A model generated the notes under the pieces. That model was not told where the DNA came from. It was given only the letters and a program-made list of their open reading frames with translations, and made no database searches. This document shows, one piece after another, positions 38,927 to 46,599 of a stretch of DNA of 64,000 nt. Source of the DNA: Cyclobacterium plantarum (GTDB taxonomy: Bacteria > Bacteroidota > Bacteroidia > Cytophagales > Cyclobacteriaceae); assembly GCF_011290685.1 (NCBI RefSeq), contig NZ_JAANYN010000003.1, positions 479,341 to 543,340 on the forward strand, read 5' to 3'. Every line of letters begins with the position of its first letter. The stretch's first letter is position 1. The position numbers and the translations under genes were made by a program.

Positions 38927-39375
38927 TTTCCCGGATTGAATGAGGAAAGTTGATTTTGCAGCGTTTTCCAGGTCAGGGATTCAATGGTGCCGGAGGGCTT
39001 ATCCCCAAACCCTGCCAGATGGGCTCCCATAGGGCTTTGGTATTGCTCCGAAATGATAAAATTGAGCTGTTGAACGGCAATCAATTTGCCTGGCTCATCA
39101 TAGGCAATGCCTAAAATGTGGGCAAAATCATGTTCCTCATTTTCTTTCTTGTAAGGTATTAGGCATTCCATGGCATCAAATTTATATACTTTTCCCTTGG
39201 TGGTTACCAGTTCTCCTCCGAACCTGGGGTCTGATATGGTCATTTTGCAATAGCTGCATTGGTCCTTTCCAAATGCAATGGGTTCAGGATCTGTGCTGCA
39301 AGCCGAGAGTAAAACCGGTATTAGCAGCAGGATAAAGGCCATGTGGATATCTACGATTGAATTGGTATGCATCAT
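38923..39375 (-). CDS. nosL: NosL copper-chaperone lipoprotein
   Basis: 150-residue lipoprotein that binds Cu(I) and delivers it to NosZ. The family motif CSYCKMTISDPRFGGEL is followed by FDAMECLIPY. The lipobox is LLSAC. The start is uncertain: from the first ATG an 11-residue stretch precedes the hydrophobic core, whereas the internal ATG at 39340-39342 (MAFILLLIPVLLSAC) would give a tidier signal peptide. It lies 17 bp after the preceding operon gene and overlaps nosD. Confidence 0.93.
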   Translation of the reverse strand: MMHTNSIVDIHMAFILLLIPVLLSACSTDPEPIAFGKDQCSYCKMTISDPRFGGELVTTKGKVYKFDAMECLIPYKKENEEHDFAHILGIAYDEPGKLIAVQQLNFIISEQYQSPMGAHLAGFGDKPSGTIESLTWKTLQNQLSSFNPGK

Positions 39376-39392
39376 TTACCGGACTTTTGAAG

Positions 39393-39977
39393 CTATTTTT
39401 CTTTACCAAATTTACTTTTTATAAATGCCAGTCCTCCTAAAAGCGTTGCCAAACCCAAAAACAGCCCACCCCAATGGGGATAGGATTGTACCTTAAAGTT
39501 TAGCAAATCCTTTTTTCCCAATAAAGGAGGCATATAGGTCATGCCTTCCACTTTGATGGGTGCTTTGGGATCCAGGTTATGACCATAATCATAGAGCCAG
39601 AGGTAAAAATCGTAAAGCCCCAAAATCCCCAATAGTAGCAGGATGATGGTCCAGCTTAAGAATCCCGCACTTTTATTAATCCAGGCAAAGATCAGCCCCA
39701 GGGTGATCATGAGGTAATTGATCAGGGGGAAGTATTTCAATTCCGGAATGGAATCCGGATGAATGGCCTGCATCCCAATATAGTGGTTCAGGATATTGAT
39801 GTTCTGGATGATGTTCTTGTCAGTTCCGGAGACTTTATTGATCCAGATGTGCAATTGTAATCCTCCCGGGAATTGAGCTGCATCCAGGCGTATTTGCCAT
39901 AAAGGGAAAAAGAACAATGCTGCCAGACTGACTACCGCCAGAAGCATTAGGATTTTGGGACTGGGTAATTTTTTCAT
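39393..39977 (-). CDS. membrane protein of the nos operon, unknown function
   Basis: 194-residue protein with an N-terminal helix, a central soluble region (HIWINKVSGTDKN, then NILNHYIGMQ) and several further helices (about 84-125 and 168-190). Similar proteins sit between nosZ and nosL in Bacteroidota and other clade II nos clusters and are uncharacterised; an electron-transfer or copper-handling role is often supposed. His residues in LNHYIGMQAIHPD could bind metal. Gaps: 80 bp from nosZ and 17 bp to nosL, so it is part of the operon. Confidence 0.8.
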   Translation of the reverse strand: MKKLPSPKILMLLAVVSLAALFFFPLWQIRLDAAQFPGGLQLHIWINKVSGTDKNIIQNINILNHYIGMQAIHPDSIPELKYFPLINYLMITLGLIFAWINKSAGFLSWTIILLLLGILGLYDFYLWLYDYGHNLDPKAPIKVEGMTYMPPLLGKKDLLNFKVQSYPHWGGLFLGLATLLGGLAFIKSKFGKEK

Positions 39978-40057
39978 AGAGAAACAGTTTTTCTGGCCTG
40001 AAGGCTGAATTTAGAAAAGGCTGCTGCCAGGGTGTTGTACCGGCAGCAGCCTGAAAA

Positions 40058-42076
40058 TTACTTTGATGCCCGGGTTTTGGCCTGCTCATAGAAGGAATTT
40101 GCCGCTTCCTGGTTTTCTCTTAATTCTTCGTTCAGCCCCCATTTTAGCGGAACATTGGAGCCCTCGGCGGAAACCCTTGCATATCCCGACATCTCCTGGT
40201 GCAGGGCGGAACAGAAGTCGGTGCAGTAGAAGGCAAAAACCCCTGGTTTTTTAGGTTCCCAAAGCAAGGTCCTGGTTTGCCCGGGCATGACCAGGAGCTC
40301 AGCATTGGTAGCTCCCTGCATGGCAAAACCATGGGGCACATCCCAGTCCTGCTCTAAATTGGTGAGGTGAAAAAACACTTTATCTCCCACCTTGATCCCT
40401 TCTATATTGTCCGGGGCCAGGTGACTTCTCATGGCGGTCATGTAAACGTGTACTTCATCACCTTCACGTTCCACCCTGGACCGTCCTTCACCCATGGTGG
40501 CATAAGGATGGGTGTTGTCTTCTATGGGATAGAATTTTTTGGAGTTGGACATGAGCTTTTCGGCTTCTATGGCCTGGGCATAATGAGGCTCCGCCTTGGT
40601 GGGAAAATCCAGAATCAATTTCATTTTCTCTCCGCTGATGTCAAAAAGCTGGGCAGAGTGCATCATTTCCGGGCCGGTAGGCAAAAACCGGTCTTTGGTG
40701 ATTTTATTCATGGCTACCAGGTATTTGCCATTGGGCTTTCGGGTTTCTCCTCCAGGGATCACCAGGTGGCCGGGAGAATAAAAGGTGGATTGACGGTCCA
40801 GGATTTCCTTGGATTCCACATCCCATTTTACCACTTCGGAAGAGATGAAAAATGTGGTATAGGCATTTCCTCTTCCGTCAAATTCCGTATGGAGGGGACC
40901 TAGCCCTGGTTTCTGAACGATGCCATGGAGTCCTGCTTCATAATTGATGATGGGAATGCCGTCAAATTCACCGTCAAAATTTTCCTCCTCTATGGCTTGC
41001 ATTATCTGGCTGAAGGAATAGACAGACATGTCAGCAGAGAGCTTTCCGTTTCCGACAATATATTCTCCGGTGGGATCTATATCACATCCGTGTGGTGACT
41101 TGGGTACCGGGATAAAATAGACCATGTCCGGGCATTCTTTTGGATCAAGGATTTTTGTAGTGGTCCTTTCCTCAGAATTGACAATCCCGGATCCTTCGTC
41201 CATCAGGTTGTGGTAATAGGAGGTTTCTCTTTCCGTAAACTTACCGGCGGCCAGGTATTCTTCTGCTTTTTTCCAGTTAACAATGGCCATCAGGTCCTTG
41301 TCCATTTGGGAGGCATTTACTTCCAGCAGGGAATGGGCCTGCTCAGAATTGTAGGTGGTCAGAAAGCTCCAGCCGTGAGATACCGCTTTGCCGTTTCTGG
41401 CCAGGTCATAATTGAATCCGGGCATCTCAATCTGAAAGGCCAGATCCATATGGCCATGCTCCTGGTCTAAAGATACGTAATTGATCAGGCCCTTGAAGTT
41501 TTCCTTGTAGGTATCAATGGGTACATCTTCCTGGGGAATGGGTACACTAAACCGGGTGCCCGAAACCAGGTATTCTGAGTTTTCTGTGATAAAGGGAGAA
41601 CAGTGCAGTCCGGCTACATCAGGAATTTCCAGTATTTCTACGGTCTCGAAAGTGGTGAGGTCCACCCGCGCAATCCTGGGCGTATTGTTACCGTTCACGA
41701 ACAGCCACCTGCCATCAAACTCTCCGTTTTGCTGGGAAAGCTCGATATGGTGGGAGTCATCCCAGGGAACAAACCCGTAGGAAGTATTGAACATGTTTTT
41801 GGTTTCTTCACTGTAACCATACCCATTTTCCGGATATTGGGAGAAAACAGGGATTTCTTTAAACAGTCTTCCGGAGGGCAGGCCGTAAACGGTAATTTGT
41901 CCACTATAGCCACCGGATAGAAAGGCATAAAACTCATCGTATTCGCCAGGTGGAACATAAGCCTGTTGGGCTGCATCGCCATGAATGAGCTGACTGGAAT
42001 CCTTGTTATTGCAGGCTACCATACCGATCAGGAGAACCGGCATTAAGCGCAAAAGTGCATTTTTGTTAAGTATCAT
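40058..42076 (-). CDS. nosZ: nitrous-oxide reductase, clade II (Sec/lipoprotein type)
   Basis: 672-residue copper enzyme reducing N2O to N2. It lacks a Tat signal; instead the N-terminus is LMPVLLIGMVACNNKD, a lipoprotein signal, marking clade II. The N-terminal beta-propeller holds CuZ His ligands (DDSHHIEL near 105 and GLHCSPF, KSPHGCD, GPLHTEF further on). The C-terminal cupredoxin domain holds the CuA motif CTDFCSALHQEM at 618-629, with the partner His in DVPHGFAM. It lies 23 bp after a cytochrome c gene that probably donates electrons. Confidence 0.97.
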   Translation of the reverse strand: MILNKNALLRLMPVLLIGMVACNNKDSSQLIHGDAAQQAYVPPGEYDEFYAFLSGGYSGQITVYGLPSGRLFKEIPVFSQYPENGYGYSEETKNMFNTSYGFVPWDDSHHIELSQQNGEFDGRWLFVNGNNTPRIARVDLTTFETVEILEIPDVAGLHCSPFITENSEYLVSGTRFSVPIPQEDVPIDTYKENFKGLINYVSLDQEHGHMDLAFQIEMPGFNYDLARNGKAVSHGWSFLTTYNSEQAHSLLEVNASQMDKDLMAIVNWKKAEEYLAAGKFTERETSYYHNLMDEGSGIVNSEERTTTKILDPKECPDMVYFIPVPKSPHGCDIDPTGEYIVGNGKLSADMSVYSFSQIMQAIEEENFDGEFDGIPIINYEAGLHGIVQKPGLGPLHTEFDGRGNAYTTFFISSEVVKWDVESKEILDRQSTFYSPGHLVIPGGETRKPNGKYLVAMNKITKDRFLPTGPEMMHSAQLFDISGEKMKLILDFPTKAEPHYAQAIEAEKLMSNSKKFYPIEDNTHPYATMGEGRSRVEREGDEVHVYMTAMRSHLAPDNIEGIKVGDKVFFHLTNLEQDWDVPHGFAMQGATNAELLVMPGQTRTLLWEPKKPGVFAFYCTDFCSALHQEMSGYARVSAEGSNVPLKWGLNEELRENQEAANSFYEQAKTRASK

Positions 42077-42099
42077 CGTTATATGGGTTTAATGTTTAA

Positions 42100-42600
42100 T
42101 CAGGAATTGGCCTGGTCTTTATTGCCGGTTTTTTCTACATCATTATTGCGGAAGAATTCCAGAATATTTCTGGCATCCCCTACAGAAACATTCTGATTCG
42201 GCATCCTGGTAAGACACTCTTCGAGCATGGCCCTGGCTGCAGGGTCTTCGTCCAGCATGACATCTACATTGGTAATCATGTTCATGATCCATTCAGGCTT
42301 TCTGCGGTTTGTAACCCCCTGAAAACCCGGCCCAACTACACGTTGATCTGTCAACTTATGGCAGGCGGAACATTTCATGTCATAAATGGCCTTTCCCATT
42401 TTTACCATGTCCTCATCTAGCTCTTCCTCCAGATTAACTTCTTCGATCTCGCCTATACCTTTTCCTTCAGCAATGGATTCGGGGACTTCAGGTGCTGTAT
42501 CAGGAGCTGAGGATGAGGTAGTTTCCTCATTGTTTCCCGAACCACAGGAATAAAAAAACAAGGCGGCAACAGCCATTTTGATTAGGGTTAGATTTTTCAT
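42100..42600 (-). CDS. monohaem c-type cytochrome lipoprotein of the nos operon
   Basis: 166-residue exported lipoprotein (lipobox FFYSC at about 19) with an acidic Ser/Thr/Glu-rich linker (about 23-62) and one cytochrome c domain. The haem motif is CSACH near 79-83; the axial Met is probably in LTRMPNQNV. Likely the electron donor to NosZ, whose gene follows after 23 bp. The name nosC is used for similar genes but is not applied here. Confidence 0.88.
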   Translation of the reverse strand: MKNLTLIKMAVAALFFYSCGSGNNEETTSSSAPDTAPEVPESIAEGKGIGEIEEVNLEEELDEDMVKMGKAIYDMKCSACHKLTDQRVVGPGFQGVTNRRKPEWIMNMITNVDVMLDEDPAARAMLEECLTRMPNQNVSVGDARNILEFFRNNDVEKTGNKDQANS

Positions 42601-42613
42601 AGGTCATTTTCAT

Positions 42614-43858
42614 TTAGTTGTAGATATTAAATTCTGTTTTAATAAGCTTCTTTTCTTTGCTAATGGCCTTGCTTTGAAAGATAAAAAGGATAATTGACAG
42701 GGGTAAGAAGGCCGATGAAACAAACAATAGTTCGTGGTAAAAGGGCAATTGCCCCCAGTGCATCCAGTAAAATAAACCCTGGGAAAACAACAAGATCTCT
42801 GTCAATAGAAAGCCAGAGATAAATAAGATGGAGATCATTAGAAACTGAAATGTTGCAGCCCTGAAAAATCCCAACTGGGTGAAAAAATAGATCAGAAATG
42901 CAGAAACAAAACCCAAGACCGTAAGGTGAATAAATCCCATCATCAACGGTCGTATGGTAGTGGCAGAAACGGCCGCTTCGGGAAAAATCACCATACTTTG
43001 TATGCCTATTTTTGCTATCCAGGAAATCAGCCCAAATCGGAAAAGGAGGCTTTGTCTGGCGGAGAATTGTTTAAGCTGAAGGCCGATTCCCTGCTGCCAT
43101 ATTTTTAAAAATAATCCTATACCAATCAGTTGAAGGATGATGCCCAGGTTGTTGAGCCACCAGTATGATTTGTTACCATAGGCCCAGAATAAAACCAGGC
43201 CGAAGGTCAAAACCGTTGCAGTGATAAATAAATAGTAAAACCAGGAGAATGCCTGCTTGCTAATTTTCCATTGCTGCTTGAGTAGGGCATCCAGTAGTAA
43301 GGCAAGGATGGCAAAAGTAAACCAGCCATGGAACTGGAAATGAAGGTAAAATTGTATGGCCACCTGGTACAATGCGGTGTTTCTGCCACCCGAAACGGCC
43401 AGAGGACCTAATACCCACACCCCAAGAGTAGAAAGAATCAAAAACACCAGGGCAGCATAAAACAGCTTTTTGACCGACGGGTTTGGGATTCGCTGGTCTC
43501 TCCAAATCCTATAACAAAACACATAACTGGCCAGAATATGCATGGTGGAAAAACTGATCGATATGGCTGCATAACCTTGTAGCGGAAAACTGATCATCAT
43601 ACCTATCACAGAGATTTGTGTAATCCAGAATAATACTGGATAGGCTTTGGATTTTGGTAAAGGAACAAAGCGGTGGCAAAAAAGCGCAAAAATACCCATG
43701 TATACCCAGCCCAACATGGCCAGATGGGAATGGGCATGCAGCAGATTCCTGTATTCCATCCAATCTATCTCCCAGACAAAGGCGGCCCGGAGAACAAGAC
43801 CAAAGAGAGCAGCAATCAAAAAATTTGAAAAAGACAATAAAATCCAGAACTTTTTCAT
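42614..43858 (-). CDS. haem-copper-oxidase subunit I-like membrane protein
   Basis: 414-residue protein with about 11-12 transmembrane helices, from the ATG at 43858 (an upstream TTG at 43888 is unlikely). LLHAHSHLAMLGWVYMGIF matches the helix II haem-ligand region of cytochrome c oxidase subunit I, and other His (HFQFHGW, FIHLTVLGF) lie in later helices. It is too short and divergent for a full oxidase and no subunit II is nearby. Such proteins accompany nos and nor genes in Bacteroidota; a haem-based membrane electron carrier or NO-related function is inferred. It is the first gene of the nos operon. Confidence 0.7.
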   Translation of the reverse strand: MKKFWILLSFSNFLIAALFGLVLRAAFVWEIDWMEYRNLLHAHSHLAMLGWVYMGIFALFCHRFVPLPKSKAYPVLFWITQISVIGMMISFPLQGYAAISISFSTMHILASYVFCYRIWRDQRIPNPSVKKLFYAALVFLILSTLGVWVLGPLAVSGGRNTALYQVAIQFYLHFQFHGWFTFAILALLLDALLKQQWKISKQAFSWFYYLFITATVLTFGLVLFWAYGNKSYWWLNNLGIILQLIGIGLFLKIWQQGIGLQLKQFSARQSLLFRFGLISWIAKIGIQSMVIFPEAAVSATTIRPLMMGFIHLTVLGFVSAFLIYFFTQLGFFRAATFQFLMISILFISGFLLTEILLFSQGLFYWMHWGQLPFYHELLFVSSAFLPLSIILFIFQSKAISKEKKLIKTEFNIYN

Positions 43859-43888
43859 TCGATAAGGATTTATATTATACCCTAACAA

Positions 43889-43914
43889 TGTAACATTTTA
43901 CTTTTAAATGTACA
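43889..43914. promoter_or_regulatory. candidate dyad operator upstream of the nos operon
   Basis: TGTAACATTT (43889-43898) and AAATGTACA (43906-43914) form a near-perfect dyad about 31-56 bp upstream of the first operon gene. A TACATTTA near-match to the -7 box overlaps it on the minus strand. Possible site for a CRP/FNR-type regulator; no regulator gene is adjacent. Confidence 0.35.
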
Positions 43915-44154
43915 AGTACGGTAATTTTTGGCTGATGAAATTTGTAAAAGTGGGGATATTACGGATGTACTGCTAATAGGTTGTCTTCGATAAGCCCTGG
44001 ATTCTTAGGCAATAATGCCAGCCATATGCAGAAAGGAATGAGGACATTGATTTAAAGAGGGATGGTTAAAAGGCACCTACCTGTCGGCGCAAGCAGGTGC
44101 GGGATTTTTCCGAGTCGTGGTAACGATAAGAAATGACCTCTCAGAATAATTATC

Positions 44155-44916
44155 CTAGGAAACAGGGATTTTTTTACCTGAATGCTGCTCTTTTTCTTCC
44201 ATTTCAATGGCCTTTGGGAAGAGAATATTGTTTTCCAGGTGAATGTGCTGGTGCAAATCGGTTTTGAATTCATCCAGCAGGGCAAACGTAACCCGGTAGG
44301 TACTGCAGGCGTCTGCCGGAGGGGTGAAATCACCGGTAAGTGCAGCTATTTTCTCAAAACGCTCTCCTTCATTTTCGTGCTCATCCATCATCATGCTGAT
44401 GGGATTTTTCACTGTGCCAAAATGAGGTTTTGACTTTTCCGCTGCCGGACTTTCCTGGTCCTTTAACATCTTCCTCACATAAGGAAACAAAACAAATTCT
44501 TCCTTTTTCATGTGGGCGGTCAGCTCACCAGCACTTTGTTTGAAAAGTTCGGTGATTTCGAAGAGTTCCGGGTGGGCCTGCCCATGGACTTTGCACAGTT
44601 TGTCCAGGTATTGCTGTAAGAGGGGTATTCGGTCTTCCACATAGCGGTGGTGCTTTTTTTCAATGTAATCCGCCAGCAGGTCCAGTGGCCAAAAGATGAA
44701 ATCCTGTATGCCTTCCGTGGAGGAATTCAGCATTTTATTTACAGCAGCCCACACGGTCTTGCTGTTGATTTTTTGCTTTTCGCAGGCTTCTTCAACGGAC
44801 CTGTTTCCCTTGCAGCAGAAATCAATGCCAAAAGATTCAAACACCGTAGCCAGGCGATAATCCTTTGCCACCAAAGCGCCAATTGTTTCTTGTTTTGTAG
44901 TTTCCATATTGATCAT
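44155..44916 (-). CDS. ric: iron-sulfur cluster repair di-iron protein (ScdA/RIC/YtfE)
   Basis: 253-residue protein that repairs Fe-S clusters damaged by NO or oxidants. The N-terminal ScdA_N (DUF542) domain has FCCKGNRS with Cys34-Cys35. The hemerythrin-like domain supplies His and Glu ligands in EKKHHRYVE, TAHMKKEEF, MMDEHENEGERFE and LHQHIHLENNIL for a di-iron site. hmp lies immediately upstream on the same strand, but a separate promoter with an operator shared with hmp lies in the 144-bp gap, so NO-responsive control is inferred. Confidence 0.94.
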   Translation of the reverse strand: MINMETTKQETIGALVAKDYRLATVFESFGIDFCCKGNRSVEEACEKQKINSKTVWAAVNKMLNSSTEGIQDFIFWPLDLLADYIEKKHHRYVEDRIPLLQQYLDKLCKVHGQAHPELFEITELFKQSAGELTAHMKKEEFVLFPYVRKMLKDQESPAAEKSKPHFGTVKNPISMMMDEHENEGERFEKIAALTGDFTPPADACSTYRVTFALLDEFKTDLHQHIHLENNILFPKAIEMEEKEQHSGKKIPVS

Positions 44917-44999
44917 AGGTTAAGAATTATAAACGATAATCAGACCTGGTACTCCTTTAATAACGTTTCAGGTTTACCGGTTTTTGTCTTAATGTGAAG

Positions 45000-45049
45000 C
45001 AAAGGTAGGACAAAAATAATAAAAGACAAAATAGTCCTTTATTATTTTT
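45000..45049 (-). promoter_or_regulatory. ric promoter with dyad operator
   Basis: On the minus strand: TACCTTTG -7 box (45000-45007), 19-bp spacer, TTTTG -33 element (45027-45031), and a dyad AAAGGAC-N6-GTCTTTT (45021-45040) covering the -33 region. The dyad sits in a longer 15-of-16 inverted repeat (arms 45012-45027 and 45034-45049). The same layout precedes hmp. Confidence 0.7.
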
Positions 45050-45060
45050 GCGATTTTTTC

Positions 45061-46275
45061 TTAGTTCAATGAAAGCTGTTGTGGCCCAAATTCTTCAAAA
45101 AAGATGGCGTTTTCATGGATACCAATCGACAGCAAATCCCGGAATTGCTTTTCAATGAACCCTGCCGGGCCACAAATGTAGCATCGTGCGTTGGAGGGTA
45201 TTTTATAACCGGGGAGGCTGTCCAATGCTACCGGGCCTTGCAAAATGCCATTTATTCGATCCTTTGCTGTTACCTGATCAAAAAAGACATATTGTTCCAT
45301 ATTTGGCTTTTCCGCATTTATTTCGTGGATTTTATTTTTAAAGGCATGCACTTCCTGGCTCCTGCATCCATGAATCCAGGTAATGGCTTGTTCCTGGTCT
45401 TTTTCAATGGCAGTTTGCAGCATGCTGATCAATGGTGTGACGCCAACCCCTCCACTGATCAGGACCAGCGGGTTTTTGCATTCCTCGTTCAAAGTAAAAT
45501 TGCCAGATGGGGCGGTGAGTTCAACGATATCCCCTACATCTACAAAATCGTGCAGTCTGTTACTGATCATTCCACTCGTGTTGGGTTGGGGACCCTGTTC
45601 CCTTTTCACCGAAATTCTGTAATAATTTTCGTCGGGGATACTTGAAATGCTGTATTGCCTGGACTGGTTAAGACCCGGGTCGGGCAGAAAGACCTTTAAA
45701 CTTATGAATTGACCCGGAAGGTGGGGAAGTACTTTTCCTTTATCCGATGGGTACAGGTAAAAGGAGGTGATTTCTGACGACTCCTCCACTTTTTTGGCCA
45801 CTTGAAAAGGCCGCCAACCGGTCCAGCCTCCTGGTTCGTTGGTCAGTTTCTGGTACCTGTCAGCTTCTAAACCTATCATTAGTTCCGCCAACTGGTAATA
45901 GGCCGCTTCCCAAGCATCGATAATATCGGCAGTAGCACTATCTCCCAAAACTTCCTTAATAGCGGCCAGTAGGTGATTGCCTACAATGGGATAATGTTCC
46001 GGACGGATATCCAGGCTAACGTGCTTGTGTCCTATCCGGTGCAAATCCGGCAAGAGAACTTCGGGATTGGCAATGTGTTGGGCATAAGCCAAAAGGGCCA
46101 TGGCCAGGGCTTGCTGTTGTTTTCCATTCTTTTGGTTGCCCATATTGAACATGTTCTTTAATTCCGGGTGGTGCTGAAACATCCTTTTATAAAAATGGCT
46201 GGTCAGTACAAGTCCATGTTCTTTCAAAATGGGTGCTGTTGCAGCAATAATTTGTTGTTGATTTTTGTTGATCAT
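45061..46275 (-). CDS. hmp: flavohaemoprotein, nitric oxide dioxygenase
   Basis: 404-residue enzyme that converts NO to nitrate with O2 and NAD(P)H. The globin domain (1-140) has Tyr29 and Gln53 in the distal pocket and proximal His85, the same numbers as E. coli Hmp. The FAD domain has RQYSISSIP and the NAD domain has ISGGVGVTPLISML and CYICGPAGF; the C-terminus ends FFEEFGP. It detoxifies NO, fitting the neighbouring ric and nos genes. A promoter with a dyad operator nearly identical to that of ric lies 70-110 bp upstream. Confidence 0.97.
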   Translation of the reverse strand: MINKNQQQIIAATAPILKEHGLVLTSHFYKRMFQHHPELKNMFNMGNQKNGKQQQALAMALLAYAQHIANPEVLLPDLHRIGHKHVSLDIRPEHYPIVGNHLLAAIKEVLGDSATADIIDAWEAAYYQLAELMIGLEADRYQKLTNEPGGWTGWRPFQVAKKVEESSEITSFYLYPSDKGKVLPHLPGQFISLKVFLPDPGLNQSRQYSISSIPDENYYRISVKREQGPQPNTSGMISNRLHDFVDVGDIVELTAPSGNFTLNEECKNPLVLISGGVGVTPLISMLQTAIEKDQEQAITWIHGCRSQEVHAFKNKIHEINAEKPNMEQYVFFDQVTAKDRINGILQGPVALDSLPGYKIPSNARCYICGPAGFIEKQFRDLLSIGIHENAIFFEEFGPQQLSLN

Positions 46276-46345
46276 TTACTCAATGAATTAGGGTTAGAAA
46301 TATTTTGACCTGACACCACTTGGTTGGTATCTCTTCCGAAAGGGG

Positions 46346-46385
46346 CAAAGGTAGCCATTAAGATAAAAAGATAAAAATACCCTTT
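46346..46385 (-). promoter_or_regulatory. hmp promoter with dyad operator
   Basis: On the minus strand: TACCTTTG -7 box (46346-46353), TTTTTA at the -33 position (46372-46377), and dyad AAAGGGT-N6-ATCTTTT (46366-46385). Spacing and sequence parallel the ric promoter, giving a joint operator consensus AAAGGRY-N6-RYCTTTT. Confidence 0.7.
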
Positions 46386-46513
46386 AATATTCTTTTTCGA
46401 ATCACTCTGAGTACTTGCATTGATTATACTTCCAAAATGGGGTTGGGGACAATTTCCCGAAGGTAACCGTATCGAATTAGTCCGATTACGAAATTTTTTT
46501 TTACCAGGATATG
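46386..46513. other. intergenic stretch between hmp promoter and metE terminator
   Basis: About 130 bp without a gene or clear signal, part of the 324-bp gap between the hmp start and the metE stop. Confidence 0.4.
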
Positions 46514-46550
46514 AAAAAAAACGGCTAACTGCTTATAAGGCAGTTAACCG
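46514..46550 (-). terminator. terminator of metE
   Basis: CGGTTAACTGC and GCAGTTAGCCG arms (minus strand) with one G-T wobble, followed by eight T residues. It lies 50 bp past the metE stop codon. Confidence 0.9.
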
Positions 46551-46599
46551 CTTTATTGAATAGGATCAATCCTCCAGACAGGATTTTTCGTGATTGCAC

